DNA of 64,000 bases from Vibrio sp. CAU 1672 (GTDB lineage: Bacteria > Pseudomonadota > Gammaproteobacteria > Enterobacterales > Vibrionaceae). A program made the translations under genes and the position numbers. Location of the stretch: contig NZ_JARHUF010000002.1 of assembly GCF_029223195.1 (NCBI RefSeq), positions 1-64,000 of the forward strand, given 5' to 3'. The number at the start of each line of letters is the position of its first letter. Within the stretch, counting starts at the first letter, position 1. The notes below the pieces were generated by a model. That model did not search any database. It saw nothing but the letters and a program-made list of their open reading frames with translations, and was not told the origin of the DNA. This document shows positions 45,758 through 54,962 of this stretch, piece by piece.

Positions 45758-46015
45758 TTTGTCCGCCTGTTCTCCGAGAAATGTGGAAAACCTGAGTTAT
45801 TGTCATGATGAATAATTTTATTGTCCACATGGATAGTATTGTCAGGGGAATGTCAAAAAAACACCGTTCGATAATGTATTGTTGAACAATCACTGGTCGT
45901 TGGACAGGCGTTTTGACAATAAGGGGAGCAAGGGAAGTGTGGGCCGCAGAGCAAACAAGGGCTCTGCGATCCCTGTGGTGAAAAATAGCAATATCTGTTG
46001 TGGTGAGCGTTTGTG

Positions 46016-46285
46016 TTATGGCGCCGTATTTTGAGTATGACTGTTACCGTAGAACTCTGACAGCTCAGTACGCTGTTCTGCTGAAATCTGGCAGTAAGTT
46101 ATACGCTGGCCGTGTTCGGTTTCCATTTGCAGGCCACCCCCTTGCTGCACGCAATAAATTGAAGCTGGGTTGGTCACCGTGTCGTAATCGACCACGTCGT
46201 ACGCATCATAAGCCTGTTGCATGTCGGCGCAGCCCGCCACACTCGACACCACTGCGACGGCTGCGAGTAAGTGCTTTATTTTCAT
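46016..46285 (-). CDS. DUF333-type small lipoprotein
   Basis: An 89-residue exported protein: signal with lipobox VAGC (about residues 16-19), then a mature part containing NPASIYCVQQGGGLQMETEHGQ and ITYCQIS, the DUF333 pattern (N-P-A-S-x-Y-C then G-x-x-x-x-C), also seen in hemolysin-like putative proteins. I start at the ATG at 46285 with GGAGACC before it; the frame is open 18 codons upstream. It is a probable outer-membrane lipoprotein of unknown function. Confidence 0.75.
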   Translation of the reverse strand: MKIKHLLAAVAVVSSVAGCADMQQAYDAYDVVDYDTVTNPASIYCVQQGGGLQMETEHGQRITYCQISAEQRTELSEFYGNSHTQNTAP

Positions 46286-46486
46286 TTTAGGTCTCCACGC
46301 GGAATGAGTGATTATGTGCTGATTATAGGAGATGTTCACTGATGCATTGTCTTAACTCTGTTAAATGCGCTGGCTGGGCATGCTAATCAGGGGCGTCGCC
46401 TGAGCAGGGGCACCTTTCCTTTCAGACTCGCTTCTGCGCCCGGAATTATGTAGTATGCGCGCAATACATTTACCGCTGTAATTCTC

Positions 46487-47005
46487 ATGAGACATTTAAA
46501 GACCACGACACATCCAGACATTGAACATCTTGATGACAAGACCATTTTCCAGCGCCAGGCGGCACGAGCCATTGTGCTGAGTGGGGAAGACATACTGCTG
46601 CTGTTCACTGAGCGCTATCACGATTACACCTTGCCGGGTGGTGGAATTGATGACGGAGAAGATATTCTTGCCGGGCTGGTGCGTGAGTTGGAAGAAGAGA
46701 CCGGGGCGAAAAATATACACAACATTAAGCCGTATGGCTTATTTGAAGAGTTTCGACCTTGGTACAAAGACAATGCCGATGTGGTACATATGATTTCTTA
46801 TTGTTACACGTGCAAAATCGATCGAAAACTCGGAGAGACAGCCTACGAGGACTATGAAGTCAAAAATGGCATGCGGCCGGTATGGATTAACATCTTTGAC
46901 GCGATTGCCCACAATGAGAAAACCATGGCGGAGAGCCCGAAGAAAGGCATGAGCATTGAACGCGAAACCTACTTGTTGCAATTGATCGCCAAAGAGTTGC
47001 TGTAA
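46487..47005 (+). CDS. Nudix hydrolase
   Basis: A 172-residue Nudix protein with the catalytic box GGGIDDGEDILAGLVRELEE followed by ETGA (about residues 50-73), which fits GX5EX7REUXEEXGU and coordinates magnesium for nucleoside diphosphate-X hydrolysis. Substrate unknown. The ATG lacks a clear ribosome-binding site. A hairpin follows. Confidence 0.9.
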   Translation: MRHLKTTTHPDIEHLDDKTIFQRQAARAIVLSGEDILLLFTERYHDYTLPGGGIDDGEDILAGLVRELEEETGAKNIHNIKPYGLFEEFRPWYKDNADVVHMISYCYTCKIDRKLGETAYEDYEVKNGMRPVWINIFDAIAHNEKTMAESPKKGMSIERETYLLQLIAKELL

Positions 47006-47013
47006 CCAATTAA

Positions 47014-47050
47014 AAAAGTCCGAGTTCCCCCCCGGAACCCGGACTTATTC
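47014..47050 (+). terminator. Hairpin after the Nudix gene
   Basis: AAGTCCG (47016-47022) pairs with CGGACTT (47040-47046), extended by GTTCC/GGAAC with a bulge, followed by ATTCC. A probable terminator with a weak T tract. Confidence 0.5.
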
Positions 47051-47524
47051 CAGACGCGCAAGCGAAGCGCCATCTCTTTTTTCTGTTCTAAGATACAATA
47101 GCGGTTTTACATTCACCCTGTAAATAGTTTATTTGTTGAACACTTCTATTTTACTCGCGTTTGAAGAGGGAGTGCGACGTAAATCAATCTAGGGTTTATT
47201 GCCCATCAAATAGTCTCAACTGTGTGAACAGCCAATCTCAGTATAGAGATAGATTAACGCATTGGTTTTACGCACGTTTGCACCAAAATCACAGATTGAG
47301 CATTCAGCGCGTATTTGCGGAGCAATGCAGGCTTATCCCAAGTTATATCAGTAATCTGATCATTCTTGCTGGTTAAAATCGCTGATAACGGCATGGTCGA
47401 TTAGAATAATAGTTAACCGAAATCTACGCCTTGTTCTAAGCGATGCTTCCTGCGCAATTTTCTGAACATCTACTTATCCAGATTGGTATTACTTGCCCGT
47501 AAGACGGGGGAGCGTGTGGCCAGG
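47051..47524. other. 474-base region beside the flagellar block
   Basis: It lies between the Nudix gene and the lytic transglycosylase gene (convergent). A 71-codon open frame from a TTG (47161-47376) has no ribosome-binding site and no resemblance to a family I know. I see no other signal. Confidence 0.4.
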
Positions 47525-48265
47525 CTAAAGGGAGATTAAAGGTGGCAGGGGTGAAAAATCTACCAGTGGCATCTGGTTGTCTTGGGTGTTACCAGCGTAG
47601 AGAAACAGTGGCCGGAAAGAGGAACGTTGTAATTTTGATATATCGACCAGTGTTTTGAGCGCATAGAAGCGCTGTACGTACTGGCGGGTTTCCTGCGGTA
47701 ATGGAAGCTTGGCAAACTCCCTCGTCCCCGCACGTTTAACCGCTCTGGCAACTCGTCCTTCACCAGCGTTATAGGCGGCGAGGGTGAGCGCGAGGTCTTG
47801 GTCAAATTTGTTGTACAGGAACTGCAAATATTTCAGCGCAGCTTGAGTACTGGCCTGGCTGTCAAAGCGTTGATCGTTGGTGCCATCCACTCGCAGGCCA
47901 AAGCGTCTGGCGGTTGCCGGGATCAGTTGCCACAAACCTGCGGCGTTGGCATGGGAGACGGCACTGGCGTCAAACGAAGATTCCAGCATAGGAACCAAAA
48001 CCAGGCTGGAGGGCAGTGATTTTTCATCCAGTTGACTAAAAATCCGGTTTACAAGCGGGCTGAACTGGGACAGGCGTTTTTGTATGTGTGATTGATAGGG
48101 GCGGAGTATATTAATCTGCTTGTCGATTTTATGTTGCTGCGGGGCAGCAGAAACTGACGGTACAACGAGCAAGCACCATAGGCTGAATAGAAAACAGCCT
48201 GCATGACACCAACAGGGTAATGCAGGCACATGCAGCGAAAGTCGTTTAAAACGAGCGCTCTTCAT
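47525..48265 (-). CDS. Lytic transglycosylase of the lateral flagellar cluster
   Basis: A 246-residue exported protein with a signal peptide (about residues 1-40, ending VSAA) and an SLT/MltD-like goose-lysozyme domain. The catalytic glutamate lies in PMLESSFDASAVSHANAAGL (about residue 91), followed by WQLIPATARRFGL and the LTLAAYNAGEGRV motif. It is the last gene of flgA-flgM-flgN-LT and overlaps flgN by 20 bases. The FlgJ of this cluster has no muramidase domain, so I infer that this enzyme opens the peptidoglycan for the lateral rod. Confidence 0.85.
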   Translation of the reverse strand: MKSARFKRLSLHVPALPCWCHAGCFLFSLWCLLVVPSVSAAPQQHKIDKQINILRPYQSHIQKRLSQFSPLVNRIFSQLDEKSLPSSLVLVPMLESSFDASAVSHANAAGLWQLIPATARRFGLRVDGTNDQRFDSQASTQAALKYLQFLYNKFDQDLALTLAAYNAGEGRVARAVKRAGTREFAKLPLPQETRQYVQRFYALKTLVDISKLQRSSFRPLFLYAGNTQDNQMPLVDFSPLPPLISL

Positions 48266-48683
48266 ACGTGTGCTGTACAGGGTGCTTGATCTGATTTAAC
48301 AGTTCGTGAAAAGCTGCAGAGCTTTGACCATTACTCTGGTTTAATTGCTGGCACTGCTTAATCAGGCCTTTCAACGTAGCCCACTGTTGCCTCAGTTGTG
48401 GAGTAAGCCGTCTTGGCAAAGCGCTCAGCAGTCGGTTGACGCTATGTTCATTGGCACTCAGCCCCAGTTGCTGCAGGCACTGGCTTCTTTCGCTTGCAGA
48501 ACTATTTAGCTGATTGAGAATCGGCGTCTGCTTGTGAAGGTTGTCATTGAGTGCCTGACCATCAAATTGCAAATACAGAGATTTCTGTACCTGAAGTAAT
48601 GGCAACAGTTGTTGGTATAGCTTAATGTCATGAGCTATTGTCCGAACAAAGGTTTGAATTAGCTGAGAGCGGCTTGTCGCCAT
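48246..48683 (-). CDS. flgN: Flagellar chaperone FlgN (lateral system)
   Basis: A 145-residue, all-helical, glutamine- and leucine-rich protein in the position of FlgN, the export chaperone for the hook-filament junction proteins FlgK and FlgL. Sequence conservation in this family is low, so the call rests on length, helical content (two long heptad-like helices) and the flgA-flgM-flgN gene order. It is 25 bases after flgM. Confidence 0.75.
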   Translation of the reverse strand: MATSRSQLIQTFVRTIAHDIKLYQQLLPLLQVQKSLYLQFDGQALNDNLHKQTPILNQLNSSASERSQCLQQLGLSANEHSVNRLLSALPRRLTPQLRQQWATLKGLIKQCQQLNQSNGQSSAAFHELLNQIKHPVQHTYEERSF

Positions 48684-48708
48684 AACTCACACTCCTATGA
48701 ATCTGGGA

Positions 48709-48990
48709 TTACTCGTGTCCGGTATGGAACTGCATGATCGCTTTAGACAATGCTTCAGTGTCGAGGCTTAACTCGCCACGGGAAAGAGCATTACGGATGG
48801 CTTCCACTTTCGCCATATCCACATCAGGCAGCGCTGCCATCTCAGTTTGAGCACGGTCAATTGCAGCAGTGTTAGCCTGGAATGTGTTCTCACTCACTTT
48901 AGTTGGTGTAGGCGTTTCCAGCGGCTTTTTGCTTGCCTGCTGAAACTTGCTCTGTGGAATATGCCCGCCTGCTACTTTATCGATTTTCAT
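48709..48990 (-). CDS. flgM: Anti-sigma-28 factor FlgM (lateral system)
   Basis: A 93-residue anti-sigma factor. The disordered N-terminal half starts MKIDKVAGGH and the C-terminal half (DVDMAKVEAIRNALSRGELS, then TEALSKAIMQFH) is the sigma-28-binding segment. It should hold back the lateral sigma factor until hook completion. I take the ATG at 48990 preceded by GAGGAT; a start seven codons up is open. Confidence 0.88.
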   Translation of the reverse strand: MKIDKVAGGHIPQSKFQQASKKPLETPTPTKVSENTFQANTAAIDRAQTEMAALPDVDMAKVEAIRNALSRGELSLDTEALSKAIMQFHTGHE

Positions 48991-49136
48991 TCTGTGATCC
49001 TCAATCATCATCTCCTAAAATGAAAAGGCGACTTGTCCGTGACGATCATTAAATCAAATTGCGATTTATTTTTTTACTCTATTTCCCGTTGCTGTTTCGA
49101 GGAGTAAAGTTCAAAAATGATACATCGAGTCCAAAA

Positions 49137-49925
49137 TCAAAACTGGGTATGGACTTGGTTAAGTCCGGTCACTACCGCTTTGATCACCTTGCCTGATTTG
49201 CTGTTGCGTACTTCAATTTGTTGATTCTTCTTACCATCCTCTAAGGCGACCCCTTTAGTGGTGGCCGTAAATCCATCTTTGCTGGCAATAATCACAACCT
49301 GGTTGCCTTTTTCAACCAATGGCGGCGCACTCAGGTTATTTGGGTTGACGATTTGCCCTGCCCGGATACGGCGCGTCGTCTCAAGCCCGGCGGCATCGGT
49401 GATGGCGGTATAAAAGTCTTCTTGGCGGGTCAGAGTGCGCTGATCCAGTTGCAGGTTGGTTGCTGGTACGACTTCACTCCGTCCCATGGAGACTTTCGTA
49501 ACCACTACCGGCAGGGTTAGCGCCGCTTTGATGGTGATACTAATCCGCCAGGGCGAATCCACCGCCTGGCAACTTACGGCACGCTTGAGGTTACCTACCG
49601 GGAGAGTTTGGTTATCACGTCCGCTGATCACTAAATCTTCCGGGCAAGCAGGCAGGTGGCTGGCAGCACCCGGCACCCAAATTTTGTAATCCAGCTGGTA
49701 ATCTTGCCAGTGCTGCATGCGGGCTTGAGTGGCGACTTCATGTTCAAAATGCTGCGCGATGTGCTGTTTTAAACTCTGTTCCGACAGCATTTCAACCTGC
49801 GCTATCGCTGACAAGGGCAAGCTGAATCCCAGCCCCAGCCCCAGCGAGGAAATAGCGTATTTCCCCTTGCTTAGGATGACTTCCGTTAGTCGGAAGTTCC
49901 GCTTCCTGCCTTGTTTGTAAATCAT
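49137..49925 (-). CDS. flgA: P-ring chaperone FlgA (lateral system)
   Basis: A 262-residue periplasmic protein with a signal-type N-terminus (KYAISSLGLGLGFSLPLSAIAQ, about residues 21-42) and an SAF-like C-terminal domain (TRRIRAGQIVNPNNL then VVIIASKDGFTATTKGVAL) as in FlgA, which helps FlgI polymerise into the P ring. It is divergent from flgB. There is no cheV or cheR between flgA and flgB, the pattern of lateral and not polar clusters. Confidence 0.9.
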   Translation of the reverse strand: MIYKQGRKRNFRLTEVILSKGKYAISSLGLGLGFSLPLSAIAQVEMLSEQSLKQHIAQHFEHEVATQARMQHWQDYQLDYKIWVPGAASHLPACPEDLVISGRDNQTLPVGNLKRAVSCQAVDSPWRISITIKAALTLPVVVTKVSMGRSEVVPATNLQLDQRTLTRQEDFYTAITDAAGLETTRRIRAGQIVNPNNLSAPPLVEKGNQVVIIASKDGFTATTKGVALEDGKKNQQIEVRNSKSGKVIKAVVTGLNQVHTQF

Positions 49926-49947
49926 TGATAAATAGCCTGATTTTTTA

Positions 49948-49962
49948 TGGCACGTATCTTGT
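49948..49962 (+). promoter_or_regulatory. Probable sigma-54 promoter of the flgB operon
   Basis: TGGCACG at 49948-49954 and TTGT at 49959-49962 give the -24/-12 spacing of sigma-54 promoters; the -12 GC is GT here. It lies 42 bases before the flgB ATG. Middle lateral flagellar genes of V. parahaemolyticus need sigma-54 and LafK, which agrees. Confidence 0.65.
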
Positions 49963-50003
49963 GTCTGTCTAGCCGTATTCGAGCTGACTTTAAGGAAATA
50001 TGC

Positions 50004-50366
50004 ATGGCGATCACATTCGAAAATGCGTTAGGTGTACATCCAGAGGCACTGAACTTTCGTGTTCAGCGTACCAAAGTCCTCGCCAGTAACCTAGCAAATG
50101 TTGATACCCCTGGGTATCTGGCCAGAGACCTGAGTTTTACCACTGTCATGGGGCAGATGTCACCGGGCAGTGTCAACCAATCCGTGCCGAAGTTGCAGGT
50201 AACGAGTCAATATTCGATTCCTTACCAGAACAGCAAAGACGGTAATACGGTGGAGCTGGGTGTAGAACAAGCCAAATTCACCCAAAATAACATGGACTTT
50301 CAAACTAGCCTGACGTTTCTCAACATGAAATTTAACGGCTTGGCGAAAGCGATTGAGGGACGTTAA
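50004..50366 (+). CDS. flgB: Flagellar proximal rod protein FlgB (lateral)
   Basis: A 120-residue rod protein. ENALGVHPEALNFRVQRTKV followed by LASNLANVDTPGYLARD (residues 6-42) is the flagellar rod signature. The ATG at 50004 follows AAGGAAA. It is the first gene of the flgB-to-flgL operon, three bases before flgC. Confidence 0.93.
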   Translation: MAITFENALGVHPEALNFRVQRTKVLASNLANVDTPGYLARDLSFTTVMGQMSPGSVNQSVPKLQVTSQYSIPYQNSKDGNTVELGVEQAKFTQNNMDFQTSLTFLNMKFNGLAKAIEGR

Positions 50367-50368
50367 CG

Positions 50369-50803
50369 ATGTCATTTACCGATATTTATTCTATCGCTGG
50401 TTCAGCCATGACGGCCCAAACCGTCCGTCTGAACACCGTTGCCAGTAATCTGGCTAACGCGGATGCAGTTTCCGCAAACCCGAATGATGCCTATAAAGCG
50501 CTTAAGCCGGTGTTTGCAACCGTATACAGCAAAACTCAAATGACCAGCAGCAACAATGCTTACCCGAATGCGGAAGTACGCATTGTCGATGTGGTGAAAA
50601 ATACCGGGCCAGCCGAGAAACGCTTTGAGCCGAGTAATCCGCTGGCTAACGATGATGGTTACGTGTACTACCCGGATATCGATGTCGTGGCAGAAATGGC
50701 TGACATGATGTCAGCAACACGTAGCTTCGAGACCAATGTTGAGGTGCTTTCTAACGTAAGAAGCATGCAACAAGGGCTACTCAAACTAGGGCAGGGTAGC
50801 TGA
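50369..50803 (+). CDS. flgC: Flagellar proximal rod protein FlgC (lateral)
   Basis: A 144-residue rod protein with the N-terminal AQTVRLNTVASNLANADAVS motif and a C-terminal helix (SATRSFETNVEVLSNVRSM) that pack in the rod core. Its stop overlaps the flgD start by one base. Confidence 0.94.
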   Translation: MSFTDIYSIAGSAMTAQTVRLNTVASNLANADAVSANPNDAYKALKPVFATVYSKTQMTSSNNAYPNAEVRIVDVVKNTGPAEKRFEPSNPLANDDGYVYYPDIDVVAEMADMMSATRSFETNVEVLSNVRSMQQGLLKLGQGS

Positions 50804-51486
50804 TGAGTCTTGCGCAATATACTGCTTTGTCAGCCGATACCCCGCTCAGCTCTAACGGCTCTGATAAAGCCGGGGTTTCGGCCAACCCACAGGATATGAA
50901 CAGTGCGACTTCGCTGGAGAACGAGTTCATTAACTTGATGGTAGCGCAAATCCAGAATCAGGACCCGCTCAATCCATTGGATGGTACTGAATACGTTGGT
51001 CAGCTGGCGCAGTTTTCCCAAGTTCAGAGTATGGAAAACATGTCCAGCCTGATGCAAAACAGCATGGTGCTGTTAGATAACATGCAGGTGCTATCCACCG
51101 CGGGCTTAGTAGGTCAGAAGGTATACGTGGCTGGTAACGAGTTTGAGTTGGGTGAAGCTGCGCAAAGCGGCAAGATTGAGCTGCAACATGGTTCAAACCA
51201 AGTCACGCTGGTGGTCAAAGACGAATATGGCCAATCTAGCAAAGTGCCTTTAGGGGCCCATGGGGCCGGCGATGTGGATTTTTCTATTGACCCGAAAGAG
51301 CTTGGGCTCAAACCCGGAAAATATACGGTATCTGTTGAAGTGCAGGAAGGCCAAGCCAGCCCGAATGTGTTACTCGCCGGTACTGTTGAACAAGTAAGAA
51401 TTCCAAATACAGGTGGTGCTGCACTCGTCAACATTGAAGGTGTGGGCAGTGTTCCTTTTTATCAAATTACCCAGTTTGGTGCATAG
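50803..51486 (+). CDS. flgD: Hook-capping scaffold FlgD (lateral)
   Basis: A 227-residue hook cap protein. The N-terminal region FINLMVAQIQNQDPLNPLDG then EYVGQLAQFSQVQSMENMS is the FlgD signature and is followed by FlgD Ig-like and tudor-like parts (VKDEYGQSSKVPLGAHGAGD, then GKYTVSVEV). Confidence 0.95.
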   Translation: MSLAQYTALSADTPLSSNGSDKAGVSANPQDMNSATSLENEFINLMVAQIQNQDPLNPLDGTEYVGQLAQFSQVQSMENMSSLMQNSMVLLDNMQVLSTAGLVGQKVYVAGNEFELGEAAQSGKIELQHGSNQVTLVVKDEYGQSSKVPLGAHGAGDVDFSIDPKELGLKPGKYTVSVEVQEGQASPNVLLAGTVEQVRIPNTGGAALVNIEGVGSVPFYQITQFGA

Positions 51487-51510
51487 CCAAATAAGGACAA
51501 GAGGTTAGTT

Positions 51511-52707
51511 ATGAGTTTTAACATCGCACTTAGTGGCCTGGATGCGACCAATACAGAGCTGAATACCATCAGCCACAACATTGCTAACGCGTCTACTTAC
51601 GGTTTTAAAGAGGCGCGTACTGAATTTTCTGCTGTTTACAACGGTATTCAGCCTGGTGGGGTAGAAGTGGCGTCCGTTTCGCAAAACTTCGATAAAAATG
51701 GTTCTGTCACCGGTACCGGCCGCGCAATGGATCTGGCGATCAATGGTAACGGTTTCTTTGTGACTAAAGACAGCATGGGCCAGACGCTGTACACCCGTGC
51801 GGGTGTCTTTGCTACCGACAAAAACAATAATATCGTTGCGAATACCGGGGCCAAGCTGCAGGGTTACAGTGTTGACAGTAACAACACCCTGATTCCGGGT
51901 TCAGTGGGTGATATTCAGGTATCGACCTCTTCTCTGGCGGCAAAAGCCACCAGCAAGCTGGACTTTGTGGCTAACTTTGATGCCAGTCTGAACGCCGTTG
52001 ACCAGACGGTTTACCCATTTGATCCGAATGATCTTAACTCCTTTAACTCGTCACGCAGCACCAAGGTGCATGACTCTTTGGGTAACTCCCATACCTTAAC
52101 GCAGTACTTTACCAAGACTGCCGATAATAAATGGGAAATAAATGTACAGGTAGACGGTGGCGCGGCGCCGGTGAAAACCATCCCGGTTGAATTTAATAGC
52201 GATGGCTCGCTGGCATCACCGATAGGTTCGTACACTGTTGATTTTAAAGCCCCTGGTGCTAACGATGTATCGATTGATGTGAGCCTGGATGGTAGCACGC
52301 AGTTTGGTGCGGCCTTCGGCGTCAGCACCAACAGCCCGAATGGTTACACATCTGGTGATTTGGCAGGTGTGCGGGTTGAAGATAATGGCATGGTGTACGC
52401 GACCTATACCAACGGCCAGTCTCAACTGCAGGGCCAGGTGATCCTGGCGGATTTCGCTAACCCACAAGGCCTGACAAAGGCCAGTGGTACCTCATGGACT
52501 CAAACCTTCACCTCTGGCGCTCCGACCATGGGGGTTCCGGGGACAGGTACCCTTGGCGATTTAACGCCGAGCGCGCTGGAAGGCTCGAACGTGGATCTGA
52601 CCAGTGAGCTGGTCGCACTGATGTCGGCGCAGCGTAATTACCAGGCTAACGCGAAAACCATCTCAACCAGTGACAAGCTGACACAGGCACTGTTTAACGC
52701 GATTTAA
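51511..52707 (+). CDS. flgE: Flagellar hook protein FlgE (lateral)
   Basis: A 398-residue hook subunit. The N-terminus (SFNIALSGLDATNTELNTIS, then HNIANASTYGFKEARTEF) and C-terminus (EGSNVDLTSELVALMSAQRN, then YQANAKTIST) form the core helices, with variable surface domains between. RBS GGACAAGAGG. The length is shorter than many polar Vibrio hook proteins, which fits a lateral type. Confidence 0.95.
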   Translation: MSFNIALSGLDATNTELNTISHNIANASTYGFKEARTEFSAVYNGIQPGGVEVASVSQNFDKNGSVTGTGRAMDLAINGNGFFVTKDSMGQTLYTRAGVFATDKNNNIVANTGAKLQGYSVDSNNTLIPGSVGDIQVSTSSLAAKATSKLDFVANFDASLNAVDQTVYPFDPNDLNSFNSSRSTKVHDSLGNSHTLTQYFTKTADNKWEINVQVDGGAAPVKTIPVEFNSDGSLASPIGSYTVDFKAPGANDVSIDVSLDGSTQFGAAFGVSTNSPNGYTSGDLAGVRVEDNGMVYATYTNGQSQLQGQVILADFANPQGLTKASGTSWTQTFTSGAPTMGVPGTGTLGDLTPSALEGSNVDLTSELVALMSAQRNYQANAKTISTSDKLTQALFNAI

Positions 52708-52718
52708 CGGAGCGGGTC

Positions 52719-53450
52719 ATGGATAACTTATTATTTACTGCCACCTCCGGCGCAAGCCGGGTTATGAAAGCGCAACATGTACGTTCGAACAACTTATCGA
52801 ACGCTGATACGGCCGGCTTTCGTGCGGATATGGAACGGGTGCAAAGTGTTCAGTTGCAAGGTGCGGGATTTGATGGCCGAACTATGGTGGTAACCAACTC
52901 GGCCTCGACACGCTTTGACTCCGGCGATTTGGTTAAAACCGGAAGACCACTTGATGTTGCGATCATGGGGGACGGTTATCTGGCGGTTGAAACGCCGGGG
53001 GGCGGGGAAGCCTATACCCGTGCGGGTAACATTCAGGTCGACACCTTTGGTGCCATGAGCATCAACGGCTTTCCGGTTCTGAGTGAAAATGGCCCGATGT
53101 TGTTGCCGGATTACCAGAAAGTCGAAATCAGTGAGCGTGGCCGGGTTTCTGTTATTCCACCAGGCGGTGGCGCAGAAATCGAAGTGGGAACCTTAAAACT
53201 GGTTAATCCTCCGATCAATCAGTTGCAAAAAGAGAGTGACACTTTGCTGCACAGTACGGAAGGCGATCAGTTCCCGGTCGATGAGACTGTGCAGTTAGCA
53301 CCTGAACATATTGAGGGTAGTAACGTTTCTGCGATTGACGAGTTAGTTGGTGTGATGTCTCTGACTCGTAACTTTGAGATGCAAGTGCGAATGATGAAAA
53401 CCGCAGAAACGCTGGCACAGGCAGGCAACAAATTAATGGCGGCGAGATAA
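52719..53450 (+). CDS. flgF: Flagellar rod protein FlgF (lateral)
   Basis: A 243-residue rod protein. The N-terminal KAQHVRSNNLSNADTAGFRA and C-terminal NVSAIDELVGVMSLTRNFEM helices match FlgF. It lies 11 bases after flgE. Confidence 0.94.
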   Translation: MDNLLFTATSGASRVMKAQHVRSNNLSNADTAGFRADMERVQSVQLQGAGFDGRTMVVTNSASTRFDSGDLVKTGRPLDVAIMGDGYLAVETPGGGEAYTRAGNIQVDTFGAMSINGFPVLSENGPMLLPDYQKVEISERGRVSVIPPGGGAEIEVGTLKLVNPPINQLQKESDTLLHSTEGDQFPVDETVQLAPEHIEGSNVSAIDELVGVMSLTRNFEMQVRMMKTAETLAQAGNKLMAAR

Positions 53451-53475
53451 TTCTCGCCACAAAGGAGAATGAATA

Positions 53476-54261
53476 ATGCATTCAGCTTTATGGGTAAGTA
53501 AAACCGGGATGGCAGCCCAAGACACTAAGATGACTGCCATTTCTAACAACTTAGCGAATGTGAACACGGTTGGTTTCAAACGTGACCGCGTGGTATTTGA
53601 AGACTTGTTCTACAGCATTCAGCGTCAGCCTGGTGCTCAGGTTGACCAGGTGAATGAACTGCCAAGTGGCGTCCAGCTCGGTAGCGGGGTACGTGTGGTC
53701 GGCACGCAAAAAGTGTTTACCCAAGGTAACTCTCAGAACACCGCGCAAGATATGGATTTGGCGGTAATGGGACAGGGTTTTTTCCAAATTGAAAACTCAG
53801 ACGGTCAAATCATGTACACGCGCAACGGCCAGTTTCACGTGAATTCGGAAGGCTTGATGGTCAATAGCCAGGGTCTGCCGCTGGAACCTCAGATCCAGAT
53901 CCCGGACAACGCGGTGTCTTTCTCCGTTGGTGTCGATGGAACGGTCAGTGTGACAAGTGATGGTGATCCAACGCCGATACCGCTGGGCCAGATCACCTTA
54001 GCCAAGTTCATCAACCCGGCAGGTTTAGAGGCTGTCGGTGGTAACTTGTTCCGTCAAACGGAGGCCAGTGGCCAGGCGGAAGAGCTGATTGCCGGTCAAG
54101 ATGGTGCGGGCAGCATTAAGCAAGGCGCTCTGGAAGGCTCTAACGTACAGGTTGTAGAAGAGATGGTGGATATGATCACCACGCAACGGGCGTATGAGAT
54201 GAATGCCAAAGTGGTCTCTGCCGCGGACGACATGCTGAAATTCGTCTCGCAATCGATGTAA
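53476..54261 (+). CDS. flgG: Distal rod protein FlgG (lateral)
   Basis: A 261-residue distal rod protein. HSALWVSKTGMAAQDTKM, then NNLANVNTVGFKRDRVVFED at the start and EGSNVQVVEEMVDMITTQRA at the end are diagnostic. AAAGGAGAA precedes the ATG. Confidence 0.96.
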   Translation: MHSALWVSKTGMAAQDTKMTAISNNLANVNTVGFKRDRVVFEDLFYSIQRQPGAQVDQVNELPSGVQLGSGVRVVGTQKVFTQGNSQNTAQDMDLAVMGQGFFQIENSDGQIMYTRNGQFHVNSEGLMVNSQGLPLEPQIQIPDNAVSFSVGVDGTVSVTSDGDPTPIPLGQITLAKFINPAGLEAVGGNLFRQTEASGQAEELIAGQDGAGSIKQGALEGSNVQVVEEMVDMITTQRAYEMNAKVVSAADDMLKFVSQSM

Positions 54262-54290
54262 TTAAAGTGGTGATGATGAAGGAAAAAGCA

Positions 54291-54962
54291 ATGAAATGGC
54301 TTTCTAACAGTTGGGCAGTAGCCGTGGTGTTGTTGGTGGGGTGTGCCGGGCGTCAGGAATTTATTCCACCTGAGCCGGATACTGAAAAATTTGCCCCACC
54401 ACAACTGGATTACGCTTTACCCGAAGCAAAATCAGGCAGCCTTTATCGTCACCAGTACACGATGACGCTTTTTCAGGATCGCCGTGCTTACCGTGTCGGC
54501 GATATCCTGACGGTATTATTGTCTGAAGAAACCGAATCGAGCAAAAAAGCCGGGACCAAATTTGGCAAGAGCTCCAGTGTCAATTTTGCAGCACCAAGCA
54601 TCGGTAGCAAAACCTTCAATGAGGCAGCGGTTGGGATCGATGGCAGCCGGGATTTTGATGGCAGCGCATCGAGTTCACAAGGTAATAAACTGCAAGGTGC
54701 GATCACCGTGACCGTCCATGAAGTCCTTCCCAATGGGGTCTTGCGTATCAGCGGCGAGAAATGGCTGCGCCTAAACCAGGGCGATGAGTTTATCCGCCTG
54801 ACCGGGATCATACGAGTCGATGACATCAGTCGCAGCAATCAGGTTTCCTCCCAACGTATTGGCGATGCTCGTATTACTTACGCTGGCCGCGGTGCTTTGG
54901 CAGACAGCAACGCAGCCGGATGGCTGACGCAATTCTTTAACAGCCCATGGGTACCATTCTAA
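54291..54962 (+). CDS. flgH: L-ring lipoprotein FlgH (lateral)
   Basis: A 223-residue outer-membrane L-ring subunit with a lipoprotein signal (VVLLVGC, cysteine near residue 17) and the conserved SLYRHQYTMTLFQDRRAYRV then GDILTVLLSEETESSKKAGT. The ATG at 54291 has AAGGAA before it; upstream GTG/ATG codons to 54267 are open. Its stop overlaps the flgI start. Confidence 0.93.
   Translation: MKWLSNSWAVAVVLLVGCAGRQEFIPPEPDTEKFAPPQLDYALPEAKSGSLYRHQYTMTLFQDRRAYRVGDILTVLLSEETESSKKAGTKFGKSSSVNFAAPSIGSKTFNEAAVGIDGSRDFDGSASSSQGNKLQGAITVTVHEVLPNGVLRISGEKWLRLNQGDEFIRLTGIIRVDDISRSNQVSSQRIGDARITYAGRGALADSNAAGWLTQFFNSPWVPF

Noticed and set aside
47161..47376. 71-codon open frame from TTG beside the flagellar cluster
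   Set aside because: No ribosome-binding site and no recognisable motif; it may be a decayed gene, but I cannot support it.
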